Shown here one piece after another: positions 29,249 to 38,328 of a stretch of DNA of 64,000 nucleotides. The position numbers were made by a program, and so were the translations under genes. How positions within the stretch are numbered: position 1 is the stretch's first letter; each line of letters begins with the position of its first letter. This DNA comes from Pseudomonas vranovensis DSM 16006 (GTDB lineage Bacteria; Pseudomonadota; Gammaproteobacteria; Pseudomonadales; Pseudomonadaceae): the NCBI RefSeq assembly GCF_000425805.1, contig NZ_KE384456.1, forward strand, positions 253,206-317,205, written 5' to 3'. The notes beneath the pieces are model-generated. The model was not told the DNA's origin, ran no database searches, and was given only the letters and a program-made list of their open reading frames with translations.

Positions 29249-30139
29249 ATGGCCTTGATGCTCTGCGCCGTGCTGTTCTTCGCCGCCTTCGTGCTGTTGT
29301 GCGGGCACCTGCTGCGCCAGCAACGCCGGCAACGCCTGGTGGCGCAGCGGCTGCAGGGGCAGTTGGCCCGGGACAATCGTCTGGACAACTGGCTGCATCA
29401 ACTGGGTAGCAGTCACCTCGCGCAACGGCTGCAGACCCTGGACGGCGAAACCCGGCAATTGCTCGATCGCATCGGCTGGCGTCGCAGCCGCCAGCGGGCG
29501 GTGTTCGCCGCCTGCCAGGTGGGCGTGCCGTTGCTGGCGCTGGGCATTGCCGTGGTGGTCGAAGAAACCTTGTACCGCGACAGCCCCACGGCCTGGCTGG
29601 TGATGCCGATATTTGCACTGGGTATCGGCTACCTGTTGCCCAAACGGTTGTTGGCATGGGCGGCGTCCAGGCGCCAGCAACAGGTTGCCCGCGAGGTGTC
29701 CACGTTTATCTCCTTGCTGCGCATCCTCTTTGAATCGGGCCTTGCGGTAGAGCAAGCGCTGCGGGTGCTGAGCCAGGAAGGCCGGCAATTGCTGCCGGCG
29801 CTCAGTGAAGAATTGCGCGGCGTTTTACTGCGGGTCGACTCGGGCCTGGCCCTGGTGCCGGAGCTTGAGAAAACCTCGCAGCTGCTGGCGGTGGATGAGT
29901 TCAGCGACACCTGCGTGATCCTCAAGCAGTTGCTCACCCAAGGTGGCGGGGCAATGAAGTCGCTGCTGGCACTCAAGCAACTGCTCGATGATCGGCGCCT
30001 GACGGGGATGCAGGAACGTGTCTCGAAGATGTCCGGGAAAATGTCGGTGGTGATGATGGTGTTCTTGTTTCCGGCCTTGCTGATTGTGCTCGCCGGTCCC
30101 GGTCTTACGGCATTGGCCAAGGCCTTGGCTTCGTCATGA
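29249..30139 (+). CDS. tadC: Tad inner-membrane platform protein TadC
   Basis: A 296-residue partner of TadB with the same fold: an N-terminal helix, a central helix pair near residues 90-130 and a final helix (VMMVFLFPALLIVLAGPGL). The GspF-like domain contains VSTFISLLRILFESGLAVEQ and the late motif RVSKMSGKMSVVMM. ATG 29249 follows GGAG and lies one base after the tadB stop; upstream in-frame ATG 29192 lies inside tadB. It overlaps the possible first ATG of tadD (30136). Confidence 0.93.
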   Translation: MALMLCAVLFFAAFVLLCGHLLRQQRRQRLVAQRLQGQLARDNRLDNWLHQLGSSHLAQRLQTLDGETRQLLDRIGWRRSRQRAVFAACQVGVPLLALGIAVVVEETLYRDSPTAWLVMPIFALGIGYLLPKRLLAWAASRRQQQVAREVSTFISLLRILFESGLAVEQALRVLSQEGRQLLPALSEELRGVLLRVDSGLALVPELEKTSQLLAVDEFSDTCVILKQLLTQGGGAMKSLLALKQLLDDRRLTGMQERVSKMSGKMSVVMMVFLFPALLIVLAGPGLTALAKALASS

Positions 30140-30153
30140 AGGGAGATGCATGC

Positions 30154-30858
30154 ATGAAAGCAGTCGTGGTGATCATCAGCCTGATGGTGCTCGGCGGTTG
30201 CGCCACGGACGGCCGCGCGCCCTGGTCGGCCCTTGCCGGGAACACGGCCAGTTGTGCCAAGCTCGATTCGAGCCAGGAGCTGGCATTGAGTATGGCCGAC
30301 GAGATGCTCGGCGAAGGCCGGCCCCATGCCAGCCTGGCGCATCTTGAGGCCTTGCCCGCGGACATGGCCCAGGTGCGTCTGCGCAAGGCCAAGGTGTGGC
30401 GTCTGCTCGGTCGTAGCGAGGCCGAGCCCTTGTACCGCAGCTTGCTGGGCAGTTGCCTGGCAGCCGAAGGCGAGCATGGCCTGGGTCAGCTGGCTTCGGC
30501 ACGCGGTGACAACGTCCAGGCTGAGCGTCATTTGCTGCGGGCGGTACGTCTGGCACCGACCGATGAGAAAATGCGCAACGACCTGGGGGTGGTCTACCTT
30601 GACCTTGGCAACGTCGAACAGGCCCGCTTCGAGTTCCTGACTGCCATCGAGCTCAAGGACAACAACTCCCTGGCGGCGGTCAACCTGGTCAGCCTGCTGC
30701 TGTACCAGGACAAGTGGCAGCAGGCTGCAGACCTGGTCTCGCGCTTCAAGTTGAGCCCGGCGCAGTTCAGCGAGGCGAAGTATCGTGCCGAGCAGCTCAA
30801 AAAGCCAAACACGTCAGCGCCGGCCAGGATCGATCAGGTCGCGGCGGTACAACAGTGA
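30154..30858 (+). CDS. tadD: Tad pilus TPR lipoprotein TadD
   Basis: A 234-residue lipoprotein with lipobox VLGGC after a short hydrophobic signal. Tetratricopeptide-type helices run from about residue 45 to 210; the clearest is the segment with LAPTDEKMRNDLGVVYLDLG. TadD is thought to act like a pilotin or scaffold for RcpA. GGGAG nine bases before ATG 30154 favours that start over 30136, although the latter would give the usual four-base overlap with tadC. Confidence 0.9.
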   Translation: MKAVVVIISLMVLGGCATDGRAPWSALAGNTASCAKLDSSQELALSMADEMLGEGRPHASLAHLEALPADMAQVRLRKAKVWRLLGRSEAEPLYRSLLGSCLAAEGEHGLGQLASARGDNVQAERHLLRAVRLAPTDEKMRNDLGVVYLDLGNVEQARFEFLTAIELKDNNSLAAVNLVSLLLYQDKWQQAADLVSRFKLSPAQFSEAKYRAEQLKKPNTSAPARIDQVAAVQQ

Positions 30859-30865
30859 GGTGGGT

Positions 30866-31129
30866 ATGAAACCTGGATGGATACTACTGCTGGCATTGAT
30901 CAACCTGCCCTTGGTTGCACAGGCCATCGAAGAAGGACCGTCGTCGCAGGCGCAGAAGGGGACTGAAACCTGGCTGCAACTGCAGGCGCGCAATCAACAG
31001 GCATCGAAGATACCGCAGACGGCAACACCCAAGGAGCGCGAGCGCAGCATGCAGCGCTGGCTCGACAGCTACAAGTATGAAATTCCAGAACACTTTGACT
31101 ACGACAGCATAGGCGCGGGCGACAAATAG
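30866..31129 (+). CDS. DUF3613 small exported protein of the Tad locus
   Basis: An 87-residue protein with a cleavable signal peptide (GWILLLALINLPLVAQA). The polar domain contains TETWLQLQARNQQASK and ends in a conserved-looking RWLDSYKYEIPEHFD segment typical of DUF3613. GAGGT precedes ATG 30866, seven bases after tadD, so it is the last gene of the rcpC operon. Its counterpart beside tadD in P. aeruginosa is PA4298. Function unknown; a periplasmic accessory of the pilus is inferred from position. Confidence 0.85.
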   Translation: MKPGWILLLALINLPLVAQAIEEGPSSQAQKGTETWLQLQARNQQASKIPQTATPKERERSMQRWLDSYKYEIPEHFDYDSIGAGDK

Positions 31130-31138
31130 CGGCGCGTG

Positions 31139-31921
31139 TCAGTGTGCCGTCAGCCGCTGGTGCTGCGGCGCATTGCCCGGCGAAAGGGCCAGCGCCAGCT
31201 GGGTGCGGTTGCGCATGTGGGTCAAGCGCAGCACCTGGGACACATAGAGCTTGACGGTGTTTTCGGTGATACCCAGTTCACAGGCGACCTGGTAATTGGT
31301 CTTGCCCTTGCCGACCAGGCGCGCCACGTCCAGCTGGCGTGGCGACAGCTGCTCGAAGATTACTGGAATGGGGTCATTGTCGAGCTCGCCGTCGAAGTCT
31401 GTGGCGCGACGCAGCACGCCGTGCCCTCGGGCCTTGCCCAGGTCCTGGCAGAGGTCGTCGATGGACTCGGCCAGGTACTGCAGCTTCTGGTTCAGGTGAC
31501 CCAGGTGCTGGTAGTTTTCCCGACGTATCTGCAACGCCGCTTCCTGGCGTTGAATGCCTTCAAGCAACTCGTTGAGATCGACCGGTTTCTGGTAGTAATC
31601 GGCAAAGCCTTCTCGCAGCGCCTTGATCACGTCCTGCTTGTCGGCGCGCCCGGTGAGCATGATGGCCTCGAAGAGCCGCTGCTGTCCGGCAATGATCTTC
31701 AGCGCCCTGACCAGTTCGATGCCGTCACGCTCTGGCATGGACAGGTCACACAGCACCAGGCCAATGGCCGGGTCGGCGGCAAAGCGCTCGATCGCCTGGG
31801 TGCTGGACTGGCAGGGGACGCAGCGGTAACCGCTGCTTTCGAGAAATTCGCACAACTCTTCCACGATCAGTGGCTGGTCATCGACGACCAGCACCTTCAC
31901 TTCGCTCACAGGCTTGTTCAC
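31139..31921 (-). CDS. pprB: Response regulator PprB, activator of Tad pilus genes
   Basis: A 260-residue two-component regulator. The receiver domain has VVDDQ, phosphoacceptor D59 in LCDLSMPERDG and the Lys in YQKPVDL. A coiled-coil-like linker of about 60 residues follows. The C-terminal NarL/LuxR helix-turn-helix has LSPRQLDVARLVGKGKTN and ITENTVKLYVSQVL. In P. aeruginosa PprB, with its kinase PprA, activates flp-tad-rcp, cupE and bapA genes and a hyper-adhesive state. It is convergent with the pilus operon, nine bases after the DUF3613 stop. Confidence 0.93.
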   Translation of the reverse strand: MNKPVSEVKVLVVDDQPLIVEELCEFLESSGYRCVPCQSSTQAIERFAADPAIGLVLCDLSMPERDGIELVRALKIIAGQQRLFEAIMLTGRADKQDVIKALREGFADYYQKPVDLNELLEGIQRQEAALQIRRENYQHLGHLNQKLQYLAESIDDLCQDLGKARGHGVLRRATDFDGELDNDPIPVIFEQLSPRQLDVARLVGKGKTNYQVACELGITENTVKLYVSQVLRLTHMRNRTQLALALSPGNAPQHQRLTAH

Positions 31922-32018
31922 GCGCGACTCCCTGCTTGAAGTGCCCTTGCTTCCGAGGTTTGGACGGCCTGGGCATCGACCGACAACACTGTAGAAAGTA
32001 GTCGTACTTGAGCACGAT

Positions 32019-32033
32019 GTACAAGGTTTGTAC
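32019..32033. promoter_or_regulatory. Palindrome upstream of pprB
   Basis: GTACAA and TTGTAC are exact reverse complements separated by GGT, about 100 bases before the pprB start and 24 bases beyond the prepilin peptidase stop. The arrangement fits an operator for a dimeric regulator, but the protein is unknown. A related CTTGTA-N11-TACAAG dyad lies upstream of gcbA at 5112-5134. Confidence 0.35.
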
Positions 32034-32056
32034 GCCCGGAAAAGGCACTCAGGCGA

Positions 32057-32527
32057 CTAGTGGACCCATACAGCCGCAAGTAGAAAGCCGGCCAATATGA
32101 AGGGGGCAAAGGGTTGTTTTTTTGACGATTCTTCCAGTACTTGCTTGAGTCGGCTCTTAACCTTTTGACTTAGCAGGGACCACAGCCAGCGCCGTGTCGA
32201 CAGCCACACCAGCACGGCAATACCGGCGCCGATAAAGGTTCCCAGGACGTACATTCGGTCAGTGGCCAGCGCCAGCGCAGCAAGCAGCTTGACGTCACCT
32301 GCACCGAAGCGCCCCAGCATGTAGCCGGGCAAGGTCAGCAGCATGACGATGGCCAGCGCCCAGCCACCTTCACTGGCGTCGGCGCCGATCCAGGTGTGTC
32401 CGGTCATGAACAGGTAGACCAGCGCGCAGGCTGCGGCGCCGAGGGTCAGGGTATTGGCAATCTGGCGCTCACGCACATCTTGTTCAGCGCATAAGGCAAG
32501 CCACAACAACAGGACAATGCTTTGCAT
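32057..32527 (-). CDS. fppA: Tad prepilin peptidase FppA/TadV
   Basis: Aspartic peptidase of the A24 family, 156 residues, that removes the leaders of Flp and TadE-like prepilins. The two catalytic aspartates are D17 in CAEQDVRERQIAN and D78 in the GxGD-type motif RFGAGDVK. About four membrane helices are visible and no N-methylation domain, as in the short Tad-specific enzymes. The start is uncertain: ATG 32527 has AAAGGG about 12 bases away, while ATG 32539 directly abuts it. It is divergent from the tadE-like gene. Confidence 0.9.
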   Translation of the reverse strand: MQSIVLLLWLALCAEQDVRERQIANTLTLGAAACALVYLFMTGHTWIGADASEGGWALAIVMLLTLPGYMLGRFGAGDVKLLAALALATDRMYVLGTFIGAGIAVLVWLSTRRWLWSLLSQKVKSRLKQVLEESSKKQPFAPFILAGFLLAAVWVH

Positions 32528-32600
32528 CGTGAAATGCATCCCTTTGTGGTGAATGATTCTATGCTGTCAGACAGGTGTCACTGTCAGGGTAGACGCGATC

Positions 32601-33041
32601 ATGAAAGCAAGCCTGTGCAATCGGCAAAAAGGCGCTGCGGCGCTGGAGTTCGTGGCGGTATTCGTGATCTTCTTCGCAGTGTTCTATGGTGTGGTCAGTT
32701 ATGCCCTGCCCATGCTCATGTTGCAGTCCTTCAACCAGGCCAGCAGCGAAGCGGTGCGTCGTTGCGTGGCACTGGACCCCACCAGCAAGACCTACGGTGC
32801 CGACGTCGACACGCTGGCCAGGCAAGTGCTGAACCAGCAGCTGGCGTGGATGCCCAATTCCCTCGGTTTCGAGGCCAGCGACGCCACGGTGACGCTGTCG
32901 CCAACCCATCTGTTGACCGTAAAAATAGATTACGCCCGAGACAAACTGACCTCCGTGATACCGGTACTCAACCTGCCGGTGATCGGCCAGGTACCGCGAT
33001 TGCCGACCAGCCTCAAGGCTGAAGCGAGCCTGCAACTGTGA
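32601..33041 (+). CDS. tadE: TadE-like pseudopilin
   Basis: A 146-residue minor pilin-like protein. A short basic leader ends at G11, followed by AAALEF, so the Glu at +5 required by the prepilin peptidase is present. The hydrophobic helix VAVFVIFFAVFYGVVSYALP and a periplasmic domain of about 100 residues follow. It overlaps pprA by four bases (GTGA), so pilus component and sensor kinase are translationally coupled. The P. aeruginosa counterpart by position is PA4294. Confidence 0.88.
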   Translation: MKASLCNRQKGAAALEFVAVFVIFFAVFYGVVSYALPMLMLQSFNQASSEAVRRCVALDPTSKTYGADVDTLARQVLNQQLAWMPNSLGFEASDATVTLSPTHLLTVKIDYARDKLTSVIPVLNLPVIGQVPRLPTSLKAEASLQL

Positions 33042-35731
33042 GTGTGGGGCAGCGCTTGTTGGCGCTTTGGGGCGGGCGTGCCGCCACCCCCCCGGAGGCG
33101 GAGCCAGAACCCTTGGCTGTACCCGTCTCGGGGTTGCAGGTGTGGCTGGATGACAACGCCCGGGTGCTGCGCCTGGCCGGTCCCTTGCGCTCGGCCCTGG
33201 CTTTGCCTGCGCAAGCCCAGGGGCGCCTGCAGGATTATGTGCAGCCCTGCAGCCTGCTGGTACTCGAAGGTGAGCCCATGGACTGGCAGGGCCAGCCCCT
33301 GGACCTGGACTTCAAGGCCGCCGGTGGCACTACCTTGCATACCCGTGGCTGGCTGCAGCAGCACGCCGGGCAATGGTTGCTGCAGGTGTTCGATGTCGGC
33401 GACCTGTTGCAGCATCGCCAGCAATCACTCATCGCCGAGCGACAGCGTCACCTGACCAGCCACCTGGCCTGTGCGGTGCGTGACTGCAGCATCGAATGCC
33501 TGGAGGCGGTGGCAAAGGAGCAACTGCAATGGCTGGCGCGGCATTGGCAGGCCTCAGCCGTACAGGTTTTGCTGCAGGGGGCCGAGGGGTGGCAAACCTA
33601 TGTCGCCAGCGGCGAGATCGTACACGGGATTGCTGACTCGGTACTGAGCCCGCTGCTCGACCACATGGCGCCGGGCCAGGTGTATTCAAGTGCCGCGCAT
33701 CCGGACTTGCACCTGCTGTATGCAGCCAGGCCAGCGTCGTTTGTGCCCTATGCCTCCGGGCTGCAGGTCAAGGCCTGGCTGTTATGTGGCGGGCCCGGTG
33801 CGCCGCTGGTGGGGGCCGAGGCATTGAGCATTTTTGGCGCTTACGCCGAGCCGCTGGTGAGCCGGCTGGTGGCGTTCGAGCTGGAACAGCAGAGCGAGCG
33901 TCTGGACAGTCTGCAAGTACAGTTGCGCGCCGGGTGGTGGCAGTGGCGATTGATTACCCCCAACTTGCAGTTGGACCCAGGATTGGCCCAGCGTCTTGGC
34001 GTGCCTGCGCAATTGACCCTTAGCCAGTGGCTGAGCCGGGTACACCCCGCTGATCGCGAGGCAGCGCAATTGGCCCTTGGGCAATTGCAGTGCGAGGGGC
34101 GTGACCTGGAGCTGACCCTGCGCTTGCTCGACAACAATTTGCAAGCCAACCCGCGTTGGTATCGGTTGTGCGGGCAAGTGCGCGGCAACGGGCCACAGCG
34201 TCGCCTGCAAGGGTTGATGCTCGACATCAGCGACAGCAAGGCACAGCAACTTCAGGCCGCTGCCGCCCAGGCCCGGCTGGAGAACCTGATCGCCAGTTCT
34301 CCCGCCGTGATCTACATCCAGCGCTACAGTGAGGGCGCGCTGTACGCCGAGTTCTTCAGTGCCAGCCTGCAGCCGATGCTGGGTTGGGAGACCCCACAAG
34401 AAGGTGTGTTGCAGCCTGGGAAATGGGTCCACCCGCAGGATCAGTCGCTGTGGCTGGAGCGCACCCGCACCTTGTTGCGCGAGGGGCAGGTGCGCAGCCG
34501 CTACCGTTTGCGTGACCGCCAGGGCGACTACCACTGGGTGCTCGATGAAGCTCGACTACTGCGTGATGACCTGGGTTTGCCGGTGGAAGTGGTGGGTATC
34601 TGGCTGGATGTCAGCGAGGCCACTGAAGCCGCTGAAAAAATGCGTGAGAGCGAGGAGCGCTACCGGGTGCTGGTGGAGGATTCCCCGGCGATGATCTGCC
34701 GCTACACCCCCTCGCTGGAGCTGGTATTCGGTAACCAGCCGCTGGCCGATTACCTGGAGTGCAGCCCGGCACAATTGCCTGGCATCAACCTTGGGCAATG
34801 GATGTCGCAGACTCAACGTGTGGCGTTTGTCGAGCGCCTGGCCAGCCTTACGCCAGAGCAACCCGTAAGCACGGCCGAGATCTGCCTGCAGCTACCTGGC
34901 CGCGAGCATGCGTGGTGGGTGTGGTCCGACCGCGGTTTGTTCGATGAGCACGGCAAGTTGCTGGAAATCCAGGCGGTGGGGCGCGACAACACCCAGGTAC
35001 GGCGTACCCGTCAGCAACTGGTGCAGAGCGCGAAAATGGCTACCCTCGGCGAGATGGCCACCGGACTTGCCCATGAGATCAACCAACCCCTGAACGTGAT
35101 GCGCATGGCCGTGGTCAACGCTCTGAAACGCCTGGAAAATGGCGAGGCGCAGGTGGACTACCTGCAGGAAAAGCTCACCCGCATCGATGCCCAGGTGCAG
35201 CGTGCTTCGCGGGTGGTGGAACACATGCGTGTGTTTGGCCGCCGCTCGGAGGTCGATCAGCAATTGTTCGCGCCGTGGCAGGCGGTGGAGGGTGCCTTGT
35301 CGCTACTTGCCGACGGCTTGCGTGGCAAGGGCGTGGACCTGCGCGTCGATGCCCCGCAGGAGCTGCTGCAGGTCAGCGGTCATCAGGATCAATTGGAGCA
35401 GGTGCTGATCAACCTGCTGGTCAATGCCCGTGATGCCTTGTTGGCGCGTCGTGAGGGCGGGTTGCTGGAGCCCTGGATCGCATTGCGCCTCGAGCAGGAT
35501 GAGCGCCAGGTTCGCCTGCTGGTCGAAGACAATGGCGGCGGTATCGACCCTCGCCTGCTGGAACGGATTTTCGAGCCGTTCTTCACCACAAAGCCGGTGG
35601 GCGTCGGCACGGGCCTGGGCTTGTCGGTGAGCTACGGGATCGTGGACGCCATGGGCGGTTGCCTGAGCGTGGAGAATGCCGCCGAAGGGGCGCGCTTCTG
35701 CATCGAACTGCCGGTTCACAGCACCAGTTGA
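33038..35731 (+). CDS. pprA: PAS-domain sensor histidine kinase PprA
   Basis: An 897-residue kinase for PprB. No membrane helix is evident, so it is probably cytoplasmic. The N-terminal 260 residues are poorly conserved and GAF-like in length. PAS domains follow at about 280-400, 405-535 and 545-660 (each ending in a PAC-like segment such as LDISDSKAQQL). The HisKA domain has H679 in GLAHEINQPLNV. The ATPase domain has the N box LINLLVNARDALL, G1 VEDNGGGIDP and the FEPFFTTKPVGVGTGLGLS run. GTG 33038 overlaps the tadE stop. Its 3' end overlaps the convergent tadG by 16 bases. Confidence 0.92.
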   Translation: MSVGQRLLALWGGRAATPPEAEPEPLAVPVSGLQVWLDDNARVLRLAGPLRSALALPAQAQGRLQDYVQPCSLLVLEGEPMDWQGQPLDLDFKAAGGTTLHTRGWLQQHAGQWLLQVFDVGDLLQHRQQSLIAERQRHLTSHLACAVRDCSIECLEAVAKEQLQWLARHWQASAVQVLLQGAEGWQTYVASGEIVHGIADSVLSPLLDHMAPGQVYSSAAHPDLHLLYAARPASFVPYASGLQVKAWLLCGGPGAPLVGAEALSIFGAYAEPLVSRLVAFELEQQSERLDSLQVQLRAGWWQWRLITPNLQLDPGLAQRLGVPAQLTLSQWLSRVHPADREAAQLALGQLQCEGRDLELTLRLLDNNLQANPRWYRLCGQVRGNGPQRRLQGLMLDISDSKAQQLQAAAAQARLENLIASSPAVIYIQRYSEGALYAEFFSASLQPMLGWETPQEGVLQPGKWVHPQDQSLWLERTRTLLREGQVRSRYRLRDRQGDYHWVLDEARLLRDDLGLPVEVVGIWLDVSEATEAAEKMRESEERYRVLVEDSPAMICRYTPSLELVFGNQPLADYLECSPAQLPGINLGQWMSQTQRVAFVERLASLTPEQPVSTAEICLQLPGREHAWWVWSDRGLFDEHGKLLEIQAVGRDNTQVRRTRQQLVQSAKMATLGEMATGLAHEINQPLNVMRMAVVNALKRLENGEAQVDYLQEKLTRIDAQVQRASRVVEHMRVFGRRSEVDQQLFAPWQAVEGALSLLADGLRGKGVDLRVDAPQELLQVSGHQDQLEQVLINLLVNARDALLARREGGLLEPWIALRLEQDERQVRLLVEDNGGGIDPRLLERIFEPFFTTKPVGVGTGLGLSVSYGIVDAMGGCLSVENAAEGARFCIELPVHSTS

Positions 35732-37647
35732 GCGCGGGTGCTGGAGCAGGTCAGGTTGGCGCTGACTTCGGTGGTGTTGAGGTCGATGCCGAGGACTTTG
35801 AGGAGTGAGTTGATCAGGGGGTCGACCAAGGGGCTGAGCAGGTTTTTGATCATCGGTTTGAGAATCTTGGTTACGTCGGCCAATACGCTTGCAGCGACGT
35901 CTAGCACGCCCCCCAGAATGTCGCCGTTCTGAGGCTTGTAGACGTGAAGGGGTAAGGTGTCGATGGTGGTATTCAGGCTCGCGATGATGTTGTTGGGTTG
36001 CATGGCGAGGTAGGGCGAGGACTTTCCGACCTCCAGCAGGTTGGCGCCCTGGAAAAGCATGTCTTCGTGGCGCGCCAGTACTACCAGTGGATCAGGTTTG
36101 ATACCCACGCCTCCGCCAACGAAGGGGACGCGGGTGCCACAGGTTTTGCCAAGTCCCAGAAGGCTGCTGCAAATATTGGTGCCGATATCGATCAGTGGAA
36201 TCGGGTTGATTGCGCCGGTGCCGTCATTGAGAAATGCGTTCGGCGAGTCGATTTTGCCAATGGATATCTGCGCGCCTGCGCTGTCAGTTGCAGCGGTCAG
36301 TTGTCTGTCGGGCGTACACCTGAAATCGCTGACTCTGCTGGTCGCCTTGACGGTACTGACACTGATAGTGAATTCCGCCGCTTGGTCGAGCGCTTTGATA
36401 TCGCTGACTTTGCAGGGTACGCCGAGTGCACAGAGCAATGAGTCGACGGTCCCTTTGAGGTTCAGGTGCAGGAGGTTGTTCAGGATATTGGTCAGTGGCT
36501 CCGCCAGTTCTGCTACGGCATTGACGATACCGGCCAGGCTTTTGATCACCGGCGAATTGACCGACACCATGGTCCTGATCTGCGCCGTTTGCACGCTGAT
36601 GTCGTCGGTCTGAGGGTTACCTATAGCAGAGACTTTCGGCGGCTCGATGACCTTGATCTGAATCTTTCCATTGACCAGGCCCAAGAGCTTGATCGGCAAC
36701 TCGACCACCGCCGCATTCTCCTTGTTCGACAGCAATATCACCCCTTGCACCAATTGCAGCAGCTGCAGGCTGGTGTCCAGCCCGGCCTTGGGCGTACCCG
36801 CATTCACCTGAAGGATATCGGCAAGCTTGAGCACTCGGTCGTCGTCGGTCGCAACGGTGAGTTTGGCCAGGTTGCTGGCGACATCCAGGACTTTGTTGCT
36901 GCCGTTCTTCATGACCTCGGCTGCCGCCTCGATCAGGTCGGTTGCCGAGACGTTGGTGTTCAACAGCTCATCGTAATTGCCGGCCTGCACGCCGACCTCG
37001 ATCGCCAGTTGATCCAGGTATTCAAGCAGGTTGATGTCGGTATTGGCCAAGCCTCGCCATCCCAGTACATCCAGATTTATCCGGGCACCCAAGGGGTCGG
37101 CCAGCGCATTGAGCAAGGCGGATTTTTGCGAGTCGATGGTTGCCAGTGTGGTGCGGATCCTCAGCATGGCCAGCGGCGGCCTGGGTGTTGCCGCCACGGC
37201 TGTGGCAGTGAGGGTGACGGTGGTGGGCAAGTCGTTGCCTTTGGCCAGGGCCAGCACGCCGGCTGCAACGCTGGTGGCCACATCGCGGTGGACGATCACT
37301 CGGATGGCTTCATTGCGGGTGGCATCGACACTGAAGCGGCGCAGGCTGTTGGCGCCGGTCTGCAAGGTGCCGCAGGCGGTCTCAAGACGCCCGGCCGCAT
37401 CGAGCCCGTTGCGTTTTGCCCCCAACTTGGCCAGTGCATCGGCCGACGGCCCGACGCCATTGCAGGTGCCCAACTGCCCCGCGGCTTCCAGCGCCGACAT
37501 ATCGGCGACCCGTTGCAGCTTTCGCTGCTCCAGATACAGCCTGCCGCTGTCGACCACCATCAACAGAAACAGCAGCCCCATGCCCAGGGTCAAGGCCGCC
37601 ATCAGTCCGATTGCACCGCGTTGCCGTGCGGGAAAGCGTGAAGACAC
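35716..37647 (-). CDS. tadG: TadG-like pilus assembly protein
   Basis: A 643-residue protein with the TadE/TadG-type N-terminus: basic ARQRG, hydrophobic GLMAALTLGMGLLFLLMVV, then DSGRLYLEQRKLQRVADMSALEAA. The long extracytoplasmic part is Leu/Val/Asn-rich, contains three or more cysteine pairs (for example LLCALGVPC) and shows no von Willebrand MIDAS motif. GTG 37647 is preferred because AAGGAG lies five bases before it; the in-frame ATG 37668 lacks a site. It faces pprA with a 16-base tail overlap instead of following the DUF3613 gene as in P. aeruginosa, so the locus has been rearranged. Confidence 0.87.
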   Translation of the reverse strand: MSSRFPARQRGAIGLMAALTLGMGLLFLLMVVDSGRLYLEQRKLQRVADMSALEAAGQLGTCNGVGPSADALAKLGAKRNGLDAAGRLETACGTLQTGANSLRRFSVDATRNEAIRVIVHRDVATSVAAGVLALAKGNDLPTTVTLTATAVAATPRPPLAMLRIRTTLATIDSQKSALLNALADPLGARINLDVLGWRGLANTDINLLEYLDQLAIEVGVQAGNYDELLNTNVSATDLIEAAAEVMKNGSNKVLDVASNLAKLTVATDDDRVLKLADILQVNAGTPKAGLDTSLQLLQLVQGVILLSNKENAAVVELPIKLLGLVNGKIQIKVIEPPKVSAIGNPQTDDISVQTAQIRTMVSVNSPVIKSLAGIVNAVAELAEPLTNILNNLLHLNLKGTVDSLLCALGVPCKVSDIKALDQAAEFTISVSTVKATSRVSDFRCTPDRQLTAATDSAGAQISIGKIDSPNAFLNDGTGAINPIPLIDIGTNICSSLLGLGKTCGTRVPFVGGGVGIKPDPLVVLARHEDMLFQGANLLEVGKSSPYLAMQPNNIIASLNTTIDTLPLHVYKPQNGDILGGVLDVAASVLADVTKILKPMIKNLLSPLVDPLINSLLKVLGIDLNTTEVSANLTCSSTRAQLVL

Positions 37648-37709
37648 GAGCACTCCTTTGCTGCCCATGGCCACGCAGGGCAACAGCTGCAAGAAGTGTA
37701 GACAAGATA

Positions 37710-37740
37710 ATGGCCAGTCGCCTTCAAGGCGACCGGCCAT
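37710..37740 (-). terminator. Imperfect hairpin upstream of tadG
   Basis: ATGGCC/GGCCAT outer and TCGCC/GGCGA inner arms, with a two-base mismatch between them, form a hairpin eight bases after the DUF4136 stop on the minus strand. No strong T run follows. It may separate the DUF4136 run from tadG. Confidence 0.45.
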
Positions 37741-37748
37741 GGCAGGGA

Positions 37749-38309
37749 TCAGTGTGGCGGGTAGTTGGCCAGCACTTTGGCCACGGTGTTGCGGATCGCC
37801 GTGTTGCGCTCTTCCGGGCTTGGCGGGTAGTTGTTCATGATTTGTTCGGCACTGCCGCGCCATACCAGCTTGCCGTCGCGGCTGTCGAACAGGTCGACCT
37901 GGATGGTTGCCACCTTGTAGTCGACACTGCGGGTTTCGTTGTACATCGGCCCGCCCCAGTAGTTGCCCCAGTAACCGCCCCAGGCACCACCATAGTTGGT
38001 GGTGATCTGCTGCTGGCGGTTTTCGACGATCAGGTAGGTCTGCACTTTCAAGTCAGCCGGGGTGTTGCCCTGAGCCGGGCGCAGGCCGCGTTGATCGAGC
38101 TGCCCGGCCACGGCCTGGCGAATGCGCTGTTCAGTCAGGTCGCTCTTGATCCGCGGATCATCCGGGCGGTATTGCAGCGCCGGCTCCTGCCACACCCAGC
38201 TGCGGTAGCCGGCAAAGTCGCGGCTGGCATCGAAGTCCTGGGTCGCGTTGTTGCTTGAGCAGGCGCCCAGCAACACCACCATTGAGAGTACAGCGAGACG
38301 GCGCAACAT
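37749..38309 (-). CDS. DUF4136 lipoprotein (first of a tandem pair)
   Basis: A 186-residue lipoprotein with lipobox LLGACSSN. The DUF4136 pattern is clear: FDASRDFAGYRSWVW near the N-terminus, an IRQAVAGQLDQRGLRP helix and a final VDLFDSRDGKLVWRGSAEQ segment. A Gly/Trp/Tyr-rich insertion lies at about residues 100-125. GGAG precedes ATG 38309. It is 19 bases downstream of a paralogue, so the two arose by duplication. Function is unknown; the fold is thought to occur in outer-membrane-associated lipoproteins. Confidence 0.88.
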   Translation of the reverse strand: MLRRLAVLSMVVLLGACSSNNATQDFDASRDFAGYRSWVWQEPALQYRPDDPRIKSDLTEQRIRQAVAGQLDQRGLRPAQGNTPADLKVQTYLIVENRQQQITTNYGGAWGGYWGNYWGGPMYNETRSVDYKVATIQVDLFDSRDGKLVWRGSAEQIMNNYPPSPEERNTAIRNTVAKVLANYPPH

Positions 38310-38328
38310 GATGGATCTCCAATTGCCT

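Noticed and set aside
22707..37647. Tad island as a recently acquired mobile element
   Set aside because: No integrase, direct repeats or tRNA border, and codon use looks like the flanks; it appears to be a long-resident locus.
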